Shown: positions 46,112-58,893, numbered from the stretch's first letter. The stretch is 64,000 bases of DNA from Symsagittifera roscoffensis (GCF_963678635.1 NC_087067.1:39574379-39638378); one strand, 5' to 3'. The notes: generated from the sequence alone by a model not told the origin. Program-made: numbers and translations.

Positions 46112-47130
46112 AGATGCCATAAATCACTTCAACGATGTCGCCCAAAAATGACCCGTATCTGAGGGAAACTTAACAAGTTGTTAGCGCTTATTTAAGGATA
46201 CAAAACATAGCGAAAATCAAATAAGAGATCGTCACACGTATCAACAACTAGAAATTTTAAAAATTTCAAATTCTTGATTGAAAATTCCAGAAACTTACTT
46301 AATTTTATTAAAAAAACAAACCGAGAAATTGCTTATGCAGCAAGCCTTTAATATTTTTTATCGTCTTACACCACAAAAAAATAACACCGTTTCAAACAAC
46401 CGAGCTTTTGTCTGTTTCCTATTTGTGACTTTTTTGAAATTTCTTAAATCATTTAGCAACATTCCGAATGAAAAAAAATATGGACAAATCAGATGAAAAG
46501 AAAGCTTCGGAAAATTTGTTTCCAACCCTCTTTAAGAGCTTTTGGTTTTTAAATCACCTACATATTCGCTTTAGTCGCCTGAATCTAGCCTATAACATAA
46601 AATTTCAAAACTGTTTCTGTCAACTGTTACTTTAAAGTTTTTAAATTATTTTTAAAGAGGTCGAATCGCAAATGGAAGGAGCTTTTTTTATGTTACTTGA
46701 CTCAATCTGATGATTTTTTGTGGTGAATGTCTGACTTTGTTGAAGTTTCTTCACACTTTCATTGATCGGAACAACGAATATTAAGCAAGTGCTATGTTTC
46801 AGCAAGGGCAAAAGGATGAAGCTGGAGAGTAAACAAATTTTGACCAAACAAAAATGATAATTTTAGCTAATAAGCAGATAGATGGAGTTGACTTTAACCG
46901 GCTAAATTTTACCTGTGCTTTTTCTGAGCGCCTACAATATTTGAATTTTTGTTCATTATCCTTTAATTTCTTTTTTCTATCTTTATTTTCACTCCATAAA
47001 TCCTAAAAGGCGAATGTAAAAAAATTGTTAATCTCCAATTTTGCTTCAAAACTCCAGTTTTGATTATGGCAATGGCTTAGAATAGAGAGATCAGAAAATC
47101 TAATAAAAGTCAATTTTTTTATGGTTACAA
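46112..47130. other. Intergenic, nothing recognised
   Basis: AT-rich sequence with short chance ORFs only. Confidence 0.5.
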
Positions 47131-47409
47131 GGGGCCTAGGAAATTAGACGACAACTAAATTAGACGACCGCAAAGAAACGGAATTTAAGGACAACCAGTA
47201 TATACTCAGCCAAAATTAATTTAAGTCTGAAAACAAAATTAACGCAATTTGCACGCAAGTTAATATCTAAATTGGACAACCAGTATTTACTCAGCCAAAA
47301 GACCCTATAAGTCGGTAAACAAGTTTCACGCAATTTGCGCGCACGTTATTGTCCAAATTCTGTTATTTTCTGATCGTCTAATTTCCTGTCGCCTAAGTTC
47401 CTAAACCCC
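47131..47409. mobile_element. 279-bp MITE-like element with terminal inverted repeats
   Basis: Ends GGGGCCTAGGAAATTAGACG and, as reverse complement on the right, GGGGTTTAGGAACTTAGGCG. Similarity continues to about 37 bp, where both ends repeat AAATTAGACGA. Inside, an 86-bp segment is directly duplicated (GACAACCAGTATATACTCAG at about 47190 and its near copy at 47275). No coding capacity; no clear target duplication. Confidence 0.65.
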
Positions 47410-47451
47410 ATATAAACCGCTCAATAAATTCAGGGTTAATTTTCTTTAGGA

Positions 47452-48519
47452 ATGGGTGAAGATGACGGAGAATGGGTATCAGTCGGTAAAAGCAAGAAGA
47501 AGATTTGTCTGATCGAGCCGTCGATAGTGAATACGGGCAACAAATCTTCAGTTCCTGACGACGACTTTCAAGTCGCAGACTGCTTAGTTTATCTAGACGT
47601 CTTTGGAACTGTGCTTGAAATGAGCGATTGGCACGGGGTCATTGAGGTCAACTAAGATTGTTTTCATTTTTCCCAGTTGCAAGCATTTTTCCCTTCGGAA
47701 AATGACTCATTGATTGAAATAAACCTTGGCAAGGGAAAGAAAAATGGATTGAAGGGCTGTAAATTTTCAGGAGTTTCTGAAATTTTAGAAGGCTCAATTG
47801 TCAATTTTTCGGACCGCATTCACTCACATACGCTTAAAACAGAAATATATGACCTATCAGTGAAACGTTCGCACCCCAGAGAGCTTATTTTTGATCAAGC
47901 GACAGAAGAAAGCGTCGATCTCAGAAGAAATAGCTCGAACCATTTCATTACTCACGATGCTATAGTTGAAAAAATTCCTTTTAATCGCAACTATTGCTTT
48001 GTCTTAGTTGAGAACTCAAAAATTGATCCACAGTTTTTCAAATCACATAAATTTTACCTCAGTTTTCAAAATATTTACTGCTTGGGAGTCAAAGTAGAGA
48101 AAGGAGACGAGCTACAGCTTCACTTCGCCCCCGGATACATCAAAAAATACCAAAACGACCCGAAAAATGTGCCAGTAACCAAAGCTTATTTGAAGAAATT
48201 CGGGAAATTTCGAGATGAATTCTGGGTTGCCGAGGAAGTTATTCTCTTCTTCCATTCAATCAATGATGGCACTTTGACAAATAGAGATGCGATGAATCAC
48301 TTTAGTAATGAAACGTCGGTGAAGACGGTTTTGTCGGCTTTGTTGTCACCCAAATCACGCCGGCATACAATGCACAACGAAAAAATTTCAGGCGCCATTT
48401 TACTTATAATACAATATAGCGCAAACTGCTTAGGGGAGCATTACACGAATCAATTACTTGAAATATTGAACAAGTTCAATTTCCTGGATGAAAATTCAAA
48501 CTTCCATAAGTTCATTTCA
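47452..48519 (+). CDS. Unrecognised gene, 5' part, with 30-nt intron; cut by gap
   Basis: An ATG lies 2 nt after TTTTCTTTAG, so the first exon may follow an intron or a spliced-leader acceptor. Exon 1 (47452-47646) encodes an acidic/Lys start (MGEDDGEWVSVGKSKKK). The frame would stop at 47653, but GAG|GTCAAC..TTTTTCCCAG|TTG defines a 30-nt intron (47647-47676) that restores a phase-0 continuation. Exon 2 runs open for 281 codons to the gap, Lys/Asn/Phe-rich, with beta-type sequence early (VIE|LQAFFPS, FYLSFQNIYCLGV) and helical repeats at the end (EHYTNQLLEILNKFN). No family recognised. Long open frame and restored splice make it a real gene. Confidence 0.7.
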
Positions 48520-48719
48520 NNNNNNNNNNNNNNNNNNNNNNNNNNNNNNNNNNNNNNNNNNNNNNNNNNNNNNNNNNNNNNNNNNNNNNNNNNNNNNNNN
48601 NNNNNNNNNNNNNNNNNNNNNNNNNNNNNNNNNNNNNNNNNNNNNNNNNNNNNNNNNNNNNNNNNNNNNNNNNNNNNNNNNNNNNNNNNNNNNNNNNNNN
48701 NNNNNNNNNNNNNNNNNNN
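48520..48719. other. Assembly gap (200 N)
   Basis: Exactly 200 unknown bases, probably a fixed-size scaffold gap, so true distance is unknown. Frames reading through it on either strand are meaningless. It separates the plus-strand gene from minus-strand retroelement sequence. Confidence 1.
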
Positions 48720-51032
48720 AGTTGTCATCTTTTTCTCTGCCCTTTGCATCTTTTGGTTCCTTGGGCTCTCCGATGGGGACAATAGGTCTATAACGTTGAT
48801 GTTGTCGTTTGCTTTTTGTTTGATAGTCGCTAGAAGTTTCATGCAGGCAACAAATTCTGGTGAATCTTTCTTGAACCCCATTTCGTGGATTAGACATTTT
48901 ATACTCGAAGTGTTCCTGCGTTGTGTTTGTTGCTGTTGTCGTTGTTCCCGTGATGCTATAGAACGCCTTTGGGGATCCTGGACTATTGATTGGGATTGGA
49001 TTGCCTAGCGTCTTCGTTAGTGTCGTTTGTTGTGTCCTTCTTGACTTTCTTGATGGTTCCGCTAATTTTGAGTGAGGGGATGTTTTTGTTGACATCTACT
49101 CGTTTGGGATAAGGTGCTGCATTCTCCGAGACAAATCGTCGCTTGATGAATGTCCCGATTCTGCTGCGTCTTTTATCGGCCTGTTTCAATATCATTCTCC
49201 TTGCCTGCCAGGGAGTTGGTTCTCCACCTATTATCTTCCCAGTCTGTGGCGTCTTTTCGTCTTCTGTAAACATCGGATGTTGGGGTGAGTTTAGCTGTTC
49301 GATGTCTAGAAAACGTAAACATGGACATGTTCGTCTAGCAGACTTGTATGCAACATAGTCACTTAGTCGTGAAGGTCTTCATTATCCCAACAGAGTTGAG
49401 GGCTTGAGAGAAAAGCAAATCCGCTTTCCTGCAATAAACGAGGTTGTTTAACTCGTGCTTGCACCCAAGACGTGTGTGGCGTGTATACTATTTTTTTCTG
49501 TTTATTGTTTTGTTACTTTGCGCGAACGTTTTTGGCTCTTTAACCTTCGTGGCGATTCTTATAAGTTTTCTAGCTACTTGTTAGACGTTTTTTTGAGTGC
49601 TAAACTCCATTTGTTTTTTGTTCCTTTATATGCTAAGTTTAGAACTTCCCCACCTTAGCTATTGAATATCTGGTTCTCACAGATGTACTTCACTTTTTTG
49701 TGTGCGTGTAGTTTCTGGGTCCTTTAGAATGGAGACTGATGGTTCTGGCTGTTTCTGCAACGGGCGTTTTTTGATTCTGAATTCGCTTTCGGACCAACAA
49801 TTCGGGTCAATCATTCTCTGGCGGGAGCGGAGGATGCATTAATTTTTTTTCGATTTAAACAAGCGTGTTTTGCAATTTTCCATTGTAATTTGTTTGATGA
49901 ACTAATTGTTGCTATTTTTATTAATGGTGTTTGGTTAACGTCCCTTGTGGGCTTCAAATGGGGCAATTACTGTAGCCCTGGGTGGAGTTGTTCTTAGACT
50001 GTTTATAATTCAAGCGATGTCGGTAGCTAATAAAAATGGGGAGTTGTTTTATCTGTTCGCATGACACCTAATCTACGTTTTGATGTTTGTATTAAGCGTT
50101 CAACAACCCTTATGGATCTGTCATTGTCTATCGGAGCGAATAGGAGTTGAATGTTATTTGATTTGCAAAATAATATAGTTGTTTTTGCTCTAAAAGTTTG
50201 AGACTAGCTGCATCTTAGTTTTTTTGGGACCCCATTGTTTGATATATTTTGCATACATTTTATTGCTATATCTGCAGTTGTGTTTGTGACTATCCTGAGT
50301 GTTGGCAATTTTGACCCGTTATCTACCGCAGCTGAACTGTACGCATCCTTAATTAGCTCGTCCGATAAAAGTCAGGCGAAGTCTAAGTGTACTTCCTCTT
50401 TTGGTTTGACAACTGGTTCCAACTGGAATGATTGTGATTTCCTTAACGCTGGTTTGAAATTTTTACCTGGTTCTGTGTAATTTCGTCAGTTTTGGGCCAT
50501 GTGCACGATGGCTCGGTAAATGTGCGGAAACTAAAGGTTATCGCACAGGTTCAGCATTGCCGTAGCTCCGGGGTGCGTCACGTGCAAGCTGTCCAATTTA
50601 GTTTGGCGTAGCTGTTTGCGTATGATGATTCAGTTATCTATCAGAAGGCAATCTTCTTTGACGTGGAGTCGGTTTCTGATGTTATACTAATAGTGTCCAT
50701 GAGCGCACTTTAGTGCCTCCCGGTCTCTATTCTGAACCAATTTCACTATTGGTCTCAAGTTGTGATCCTAGCGAGTGGCTGCGGCTACAAACCTTACCCC
50801 ATAGCTGATAAAACGTCATACGCAAACAGAGGAACAACATCACACGCAATTTGTATACTGCTGTTCCTCTGTATAACTCTTTGGAGGTTTTTCGGTACAA
50901 TGGTGTGTCCTCCTCCGCCTCCATTTCTGTTGCTTGGTCCGTTGTTGTATTATGCTTGCTAGTTTTAATTCTTGACCGTCAGTTGTTGTGTATGTCCTTA
51001 AATCGTTGGTGGTGCTTTGTTTGGCTATACTA

Positions 51033-51176
51033 TTGTTCCGGGTCAACTCCGCTTACGCAGTTCTCGTACTGCTCGTTGACTTACACCGACACTTCTCTTT
51101 ACTGTTTTTCCTCTGTATACTGTTGTTCCGGGTCAACTCTGCTTACACAGTACTCGTACTGCTCGTTGACTTACAT
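51033..51176. repeat. 54-bp direct repeat inside third retroelement
   Basis: TGTTCCGGGTCAACTC...CTCGTACTGCTCGTTGACTT occurs at 51033-51086 and 51123-51176, 90 bp apart, with few mismatches. Confidence 0.8.
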
Positions 51177-52299
51177 CATTAATTCTGTTTGCGATTGAAC
51201 GTCGTTCTGTTGTTTCTTAGATTTGATTGTAGTTGTTTGGGTTTCTGTCTAGTGTGTCTCTGCTTGTGTTTCCATTCAAATTTGTTTGTAATCCGGGCTC
51301 TGGGTGCTGCCGGGCGAGATATCCTTCTGTTGTTTTCTCACCATTGCGTTCTCCTCGTCTTTTCTATCCTTGGAGCTTGATGGGCTGTCCGCGAAGACAA
51401 GGTTCGGGTATCCTGGAGGCGTTGTGTTTGTTATCTTTTCTCGTGCGTCCTGAATGTTGTGTTTTGGGCTTGCTATAGTTGAGTGAGAGGATGAAGTGCA
51501 TCGTTCGTAGGTTGTCGTTGTTGTTCTTCATTGTCATATTGGGTCGGACAAGCTTCCCTCTCTGTCCGATTATCCTCTCCATACCAGCTCCGTGTTTCTC
51601 ACTCGTGAGGTTTGAAGCTGTTTGGTACTTCTTACCCTTCAGGTTCTTGCGCTATCGTGGACAAATCAGCCCTTTATTTTCGTTCCTCTTTCTCATTTCG
51701 TTTGCATTTTCCTCCGCTGTATCAATTAAGTTTAATGACTCTGGTTGTTTTGATTTTGTGACCAGACCATTTTTGAGTATGAGGTTGTTCAAGTAAGTTT
51801 TTTGTTTTCTATCAGATTAAAGCTTTCATCATATTCGAAAAGTTTGAAATGCTCGTAAAATTGCGATTGTGTTGTAAGTTTCCTTTCTTTTTCCGCGCGC
51901 TTTTTGGTTAGCCGATACGGTACTCGATTCTCGATTCCAATTGGCTAGTGTGTTTAGAATGATGTTGTCAATCAATTCAAAGTTAGAGATGAACGAAGTA
52001 ACTGACGCCACAAAAATTCTTCATCATATTCACTGGGACAAAAAGCTAACCCTACAATGTTTCTAGACATTTTGTCTATTAGACCCATTTTGTCCCCGCC
52101 ACGTGTTTTATGTCAAATTTGAATTGAATCAATTTAGCCTTCCTCAGCTAGTCTTTTATCTTTCACTGGCCTTTAATGCGCTGATTAAAGCATGGTGGTC
52201 TGTGATGACGGTAAAGTTTTATGTGATATTGCGAAATTTTGTCATGTAGTTTCCTATATATTTTGTTTGACTGCTATTTGTGTGTATCTCTTGACCTTT

Positions 52300-53118
52300 T
52301 TGTTACAATTAATATATCACCAAGGTATGCGAGTGTGTTTTCTCAGTTAGTGATTGTGAGTTCTATCGCCTTTTCCGTAAGGCCATAAAACTCCTGTTTA
52401 AAATTGGTGTTTTTTGCTGCATTACCTCCTAAGAGACTGAAGTTGCATTGCTTTTTCGTTTCCGAATCCAAAGCGATTTGTGAATAGACATAGCGTAGGT
52501 AAGGTGTTGAAAACAGTGTCTGTTCCTTTTTTTGTTTTGATGATTTGGGCAACACTGTCTAGTAACAATTCGATGTTGAGCTTCTGATACTTATTCTTGT
52601 GTATAATTTAAATCATTTTCTTCGAATCTGATGTCACTTTTTTAAACGGTTATCTTAATCGGGCTATTGAAAGGTTTGTCTGAACTTTTGTCGAGTTTTA
52701 AAATGTAGTTTTTGTCGATTAGTTTGCTAAGATTTTTTCTACGCGCTCTTGTAGGTGATTTGGCACTCGTCTTCCCTTTTGTTGGATTGGATTGATATCT
52801 TCCATGAACTGTGTTTTCATTTCCTGTTTTTTTTGTTACTCAAATTCTTACACATAGTTGTTGAAAGTTGTCTTCGACCCAGTCTTTGATCTTATGATCT
52901 GAGTTATCGTTTTCATGTATGTTGAAAACTTGATCGTGTTTCGGCTTGTCTTGAATTAATCTGATGCCGAATTTGGGTAGAATGTTTTGTCGAATAAGTT
53001 TCGACTTTTGGTCATATTTAATAATGAATGGGGCGTGTTGTATGGTCCACCTTCCTGTTTCTATCGCAATGATCAGGCGCTCTTTTGGGATAATAGGTTT
53101 CCCGTTGTAATATGCCAA
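52300..53118 (-). pseudogene. Pol (RT) of third gypsy element
   Basis: The RT active-site box reads LAYLGDILIVT (YLGD at 52327-52316), with Gly replacing the first Asp of YLDD. It is preceded by FYGLTEKAIEL. Nearby, DHHALISALKA at about 52213-52181 matches an RNase H motif. The upstream 92-codon frame (53118-52840) contains VFNIHENDN and probably spans protease to RT. Not functional. Confidence 0.75.
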
Positions 53119-53429
53119 GTTTCTTGCTGCTTCTTCCAGTGGAATATTTTTGAAATTTAACGACTTGTCATTTGGTCGTAGTCGTTGCGCTATTTTTTTA
53201 TATTCAGAATAGACATTGTGTAGACATGGCTTCCTGTGTCTGCATTCTGGAAACCGATTATTTAAATTTTGAACGACTCTTAGATTGCTAGCACAGTGAA
53301 ATCGTTCGTGATGTATCTTCCCATCAGTTCGTTCATGTGAATTATGCGTACGCTACGGAATAGTTTTCGTTTTCCTGATCTGGTTCGCCTTCTACCCGTT
53401 GATTGCTAATATTACTGCAAAAAAATGTC

Positions 53430-53931
53430 GTTTGTTGACCAGCATTTTTTGCGAAATGTCCCCTTTTGTCACATTTTGTGCAGATTTTGTCTTTAATGGA
53501 CATGATTGTAGATGGTTGGGATCAAATTATCTGCCGCATTTGTAGCACGTCCTGTTTTGACTTTCTTGTTAGTTTTGGTATACCTCTCGTGTTGGTATTT
53601 CCTCTCGGGAAGTTTTTGCCCGCCTCAGCTGAATTCTCGGCCTCTTTGGCTATTTTGGTAACTACTCTGTACACCACTGCCACGTGGGTGAATGTATCGT
53701 ATTGGTTCCTGTTTGATTATTGGCGTTGTTGATGAGGAACGAAAGGGGTTCGTTTTCATTGTTTTGCTATGCTCTATTGTTTTTTCCTTCCTAATTGCGT
53801 GTTCGTATGCATCTTGTGGTGATCTTGTTTCGGCTGAAGGTTCTTTGTTTGTCATGTGGGCCATGAACATTTCCTGGACCCATTCGTCATCTCTGTCTCG
53901 GCAATCTGCACTTGATGCTAGTTCGACTTAA
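53430..53931 (-). pseudogene. Gag C-terminus with two zinc fingers, third gypsy element
   Basis: Reading on minus: a helical gag segment (HAIRKEKTIEHSKTMK), then CYKCGR (53547-53530) and, 30 residues on, CTKCDKRGHFAK followed one base out of frame by the final Cys. This paired CxxC..H..C plus CCHC arrangement is known from insect and other animal gypsy gags. A TAA falls inside the first finger. Confidence 0.8.
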
Positions 53932-54640
53932 TCGGCACAGTATTGTTCTCACAATTTTTTTTGTTGTTTGTGACAGATAAAATTTTATCTTTTAAAGGCT
54001 ATAAATCTCCGCATAATAAAAATATCTTCACGTTTTTGCAACAGATCTTTCGTAGTTATTGAATGTCTACCATCTACCGGTCTTTTCTGCATTAGTTATC
54101 GCTGGCCCTCCGCTCCAAGGCATAAGAAATTGTAGCTCCTCACTTTGGCATCTGCCTCATCCCATGAAAAATGGTTACATAGAGCTCCTTTTTATCTGAT
54201 TTTCGCTTCATTGTTTTCCTAGGTAACCTTTCCTCTTGGTTTCGGATATCCCAGTTTCTTTGTTCGGCTTTTTTTGCCGGTTAATTCTTGTCACACTTTG
54301 TTCTGTTGGGTCGGTGACTTGCGTTCTGGTTCGATGTAAGTTCAGCATTTTTCGTCATTGCTGCCTATCTTGACCCTCCTAATGGTGGCTCTGCTGATGA
54401 TTTTTGCCAAAACGATGGGCTACCCAGCGGGTTCTTGTATCTTGCTGGCTGCACCATAACATACCACTTTGTTTGATCTGTTCTAGATTCCGAACGGATC
54501 GGCACGATTACTCAAAAACTATTTAAGAATGAAGAGATAGCTGAATTCAAAAATGTATTCTGTTATTCTGAGCGTTTTTGCTCACCGATAAGGTTTGTCC
54601 ATGATAGTTAATGCCAGATATTCGGCCGTAAAGTAGTATA

Positions 54641-54641
54641 C

Positions 54642-54712
<71 letters not shown>
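54641..54712. repeat. (TA)n microsatellite
   Basis: About 36 TA dinucleotides with one TTTA interruption. It gives the Tyr-Ile repeat in a spurious minus ORF. The following 54713-56126 is AT-rich with nothing recognised. Confidence 0.98.
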
Positions 54713-54717
<5 letters not shown>

Positions 54718-56126
54718 CATCATATGCTCAAGCCAATCCGGCAGTATGACACCTATAAACAAAAGCAGTAAATTAATAAGAGAGCGTTCTATTTTTATTT
54801 CGAACCTTGCTGCATTCTGATTTTTGGATCACTCCAAAAACTTATTTTTTCTAAAGAAAATTACTTCCTCTTAGGGGGTAATTTTTAAGTAGATCCGAAA
54901 AATAAATCGGTGTTATTGAGTGATTCACGGCAAAAAGACATTTTTCTTGATAACATCTTCGCCACTAAATCCAATTCTTAAAAAAAATCATGGCTTCCAA
55001 ATCGCCTACTAGAATTTTCAGAAACTTGATTTAAAACCAAGTCTCACTTCTACTCAATCAGGGTTGCAATTTTTCAAACAACTCGTGTTTAAAACAATGT
55101 GTAAGATGTTGTTTTTGTTTTCTCGTTTATTGGTGTTGTTATTACCAAATTTTTTGCGACTAATTATATATTCGTACTGTCTCCGATCATTAAAACAGTT
55201 TTGACTGTGGAAGCATTAGTGCCAAAACCATCGTTCGAGTGCAGCGCAGCTATTCCAAGTTTTTAAGATTTGAGAAATCAATTGAGCCGTCGAAAAGTGC
55301 CGAGGCTGGCTTTTTTCTCCGCGTTTTGAACGATGAATCTGATTTTGTGTTTAGTGTTAAGTGAATAGAAAACACGGTGGATTAGCGTTCAAACATTTTT
55401 TCTAAATGAAAACAGAAAAAAAGATAAAATTGACCGGCTTCTTGTAACTGTCGTCCGCTTACGCCACACATAAGGTTAAGAGAAGTAGGCCCTTTAGTTA
55501 TTGGTTCAAGGTTCAGGGACACTAGCTCTTATGACTTTGCACCTCAATCTCTTGGAGCCAATTGGGAACTTCACTCAAGAATTAAGAACCTCCCTATGGC
55601 CAGGCCTCTAAATAACTAAAAAGCGCAAACGCCCTTAAAAACAGGTTTGGAAACTCAAGTAAATACCATTAGTTCTTTTGACACAGTGGACCTTTGATCC
55701 ATCTCAGATGGATCAACCTAAAACCTGCCTTACCTCAACATAACTCTACAAATGCACTATCGAAAATAAATTCAAAACTCACAGACAAATTGCAGCTCAG
55801 GAATCGATTAAGTAAAGTAATTAAGATAACTCGAGAAGTTTGAAATGTTGACTAGTTTTTACTCAAGAATTTTTATAATCTGGACCATTGGGTTGCTTCA
55901 CTCGTCGACCTGCCCAAACAATAAGTTCTTTTGTCTAGCAATGGAAACGTTGTAAGATTTCTCCGTGTTTTTTGTTGGGAACAAGACAACTCAAATGGGT
56001 TATCTCAGTAGATTTGCGAATTTTAACTTTTTTTCTGGACCAAAATTTTGTCAACTTTAAGCTATTTCTAATTGGCTCTTCTGATATTCTGATTTTTTCG
56101 TTTCAGTTGCTGCGATAAACTTGACT

Positions 56127-56547
56127 TCGAGTATAATTGCTGTTTAGCTATACAGTGACAATTTCACATTGCTGTGAATTTTGGGGATGCAGATAAGATT
56201 TTATTAGCTGCAAACTTCTGTGAATGACCGTTAGCACTGTATCTTGAGACGCACTCAACATTCTGGAGGCTCACAGACATAACGACAACGCTCGATTAAG
56301 ACATCCATCTTAAGTCGGTTGAAGGAATATGTGCCATTTGCTCATATACTGAAAAATTATCTTGGTTGGCCGTCTTAATCGAGCGTTGTCGTTATGTCTG
56401 TGAGCCTCCAGAATGTTGAGTGCGTCTCAAGATACAGAGCTAATGGTCATTCACAGAAGTTTGCAGCTAATAAAATTTTATCTGCATCCCCAAAATTCAC
56501 AGCAATGTGAAATTGTCACTGTATAGCTAAACAGCAATTATACTCGA
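56127..56547. repeat. Near-perfect 176-bp inverted repeat with 69-bp spacer
   Basis: Arms 56127-56302 and 56372-56547 are reverse complements with only three mismatches and no indels by my alignment. A transcript would fold into a 176-bp hairpin. It has no ORF and no obvious target duplication; outer ends read TCGAGTATAATTGC. Candidate fold-back transposon or hairpin-RNA locus. Confidence 0.92.
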
Positions 56548-57400
56548 CATCCAACTGCACTTTCGATTTTAGCTTCAGAAGCCGTTTAAAACTTCTTTTT
56601 GATCCGCCCGGTCAGAAAAATGTCATGCAAAGTTTTGATGTTATTTGAATATAGTATGTTAGAAAACAATAGTTCATTGATTGAAATCTGGTTTTTGTTC
56701 CTTCAGATTTCATCTGAGTTCACGCTCAAGCCCAAGTACCTTATCCCTACACAAGATAAAAGAATTTGCCCCGATAATATGGCCTAGTTCGCCCCTTTTG
56801 CCATCCAGGTGCTGGGCCCAGATATACTTAATCTCTTGATCTGCCTTGATAATTCTTCTTCAGCCTCGGAGCTGATCACGATTTTTTCCCCTACCTTCAG
56901 GTGCTCATAAGCTCTCATCCACTCTCTCGTTCACTGATTCCTCTTGAGATGGTTCGGCAACATTTTCACCTTGGGCTTTCTATTCAAGCAAAAGGAGTGA
57001 TGTAGGCTCAAGGATCAAGCTCACGCTCTTCGCTAGATCTTCTTCCAGTTTTGATTATCTCATTTTCGTGTTATCTTTCGATACGTTGTCAGCCAGCTTC
57101 CATCAATTTGGTTATTCCATTGCGCTGGACAAACAGCAGCCTCTTGAAAGCCTCTCGTCCCATTTTCTCCTGGAACTGACGACACTCCTTCTGATGTTTC
57201 TTCATTGAATCTTTTGGTCAAGGTATACAATCAAAAGGTCGTGTCTCTCTGAACCACAAGAAAAATTGTATTTGGCTCCAGACACGCTTTACTTTTATTG
57301 GTATGGCGAAGACCATGCAAGCAGTGTCAAATCTCAGACACACCGAGTCTCCTGCTGTAATCGTTTGCATCAATTGCTTCCATCGTAGGCTCTTTCCTCT
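56548..57400. other. Transition region, no gene identified
   Basis: Composition shifts from AT-rich to more GC-rich at about 56750. There is a short plus ORF (56599-56787) without features. Minus-strand text from 57300 leftward is Lys/Glu-rich and may be the tail of the block to the right. Confidence 0.4.
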
Positions 57401-58181
57401 CTCGGTACTTGATCACGTTCTCCTCAATCCATCGCAGTGCCAGCATTGAGCTTACAGCGAAGATGGTCACCTTCGGTTGGTGGTCTGGCAATCCTATCGC
57501 ACTGATTTACTCCATATCCCATGTCAGCAGAGATTGCTCCAGACACTTTGAGCAGAGGTTCGAACTCCATCATCTTCGTATGGATCGGGTCGATTTCGTT
57601 CATTGTATGGATCGGGTCGAAATCCACCATACTTTCCCACTATTACTCTGCTTTTCAAAGTCACTATTACTCTCCCTCTCAAGATTCAAGAGCTCCTCTC
57701 CCCAGATATCACTCAAGTCATCCACTCTGGGTCCAGACAACGCTCTTCACATTTTGCTAAGCACCCGATGCGAGCGATGTGACGTTGTCGCCAGCCGTAC
57801 AAACTCGGGTACAGAACAGGCTTTGCCGATCATCATTCTGTGGCTGGACACCTCCACCATAAACAAGTGCAACGAGTCATGACTCCCGCAGAAGTTTGCC
57901 ATCACTTATTCCACCAAGGACTTCGCGTTCATTGAGAGTCTATAGGCCTCACTCCCTGGGAACCTCATTTCTGCTACACAATGCCGGAACTAGATGGTGC
58001 TTAGACTGTATCATTACTAGCGACTCCAGACTATACCTTCTCGAGAAGAATCCTAGTGCCGTTGCCAAGTTCACAGTTGTACTCGCGTAGCATTAAGCTA
58101 GGGTTTGCACATCACTCTTCACGTTCTCCGCAATATCACCGAACCACGGGGCCAAGTCCTTCCTGTGAAATGCCTGAATTC

Positions 58182-58893
58182 TCACGCATGATTGTCTATC
58201 ACATGAGTGTTCTTCGCCTCCGGCGGCCAGTTCAAGACAATATCCTTCATCTTCTTCGGCAATTCGTCTCTTCGTTTCGTTTGTGGTATCCAGACCACCA
58301 CCAGGTTTGTGAACAACCCTTTCTTTTCACCACCTAGCCTCAATTCAACTCCTTTCTCTGAGCGTGGCACACAGATAGTCTGGGATTCATTTTCAACAAG
58401 CAAGCCCAGGCGTGGCTTCTCTCTTTCGGACGCGTCAGTCTCAATCATCCAAAATTTTAGCAACTCAGTGACTTCAGGGTTTATGTACGCAACTCCTGCT
58501 TCTGCGCTGAAGAAAATGCTATAAGATATCGCCATGACCCAAGAGAAATAATGATATTCTCCCCGTCTGGAGGGTTTCCAGTATCTTTCCTTCTCTGTTA
58601 CGGCACGATGCCCATCATGACTGCTGTCGAACTTCTTGTTTGAGAGTCCTAATATCATCAATTTGTGCATGATTCTGAAAGGATTGCCAGGAATAATCGT
58701 CCTCCTCAATCTCCGCTTTCTGGTACACATTCAGGACGATGCTCGAGACTCTGTTTTCCAACTTCCTATTTTTCGTTGCCTTCTGGTAGCAACCCTGTAT
58801 CACGGATATGATCCATCTCAAGAAACCAGCAGCATCCTTCATCCTCGCCAGGCTCAGCCCGGGATTGTGCCCAGCGACATACTGCGTCATCAT
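58182..58893 (-). pseudogene. Best-preserved segment of the unidentified block
   Basis: Two overlapping frames (58893-58615 and 58730-58182) read as one helical protein of about 230 residues. It has GFLRWIISVIQGCYQKA early, YHYFSWVMAISYSIFFSAEA in the middle and a basic-acidic C-terminal part (KKMKDIVLNWPPEAKN). The mid-protein hydrophobic patch is too polar for a clear membrane helix. An all-helical nucleocapsid-like or gag-like fold is possible but is only an impression. Confidence 0.35.

Larger units (their letters stand above)
48720..54300 (-). mobile_element. Third Ty3/gypsy retroelement, decayed, LTRs not seen
   Basis: Minus-strand order: gag (about 54200-53430), protease/RT-proximal text (53118-52840), RT (52700-52300), RNase H (about 52200-51900), then poorly readable sequence with the expected integrase position at 51800-49500, and a basic Lys/Arg-rich frame at 49273-48983. 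Stops and frameshifts throughout. I could not find matching LTRs; the left one may lie in the gap. Confidence 0.75.

Noticed and set aside
48450-49095. ORFs crossing the run of N
   Set aside because: Continuity through unknown bases is artificial.
54547-54762. Minus ORF with a Tyr-Ile repeat
   Set aside because: Translation of the (TA)n microsatellite.
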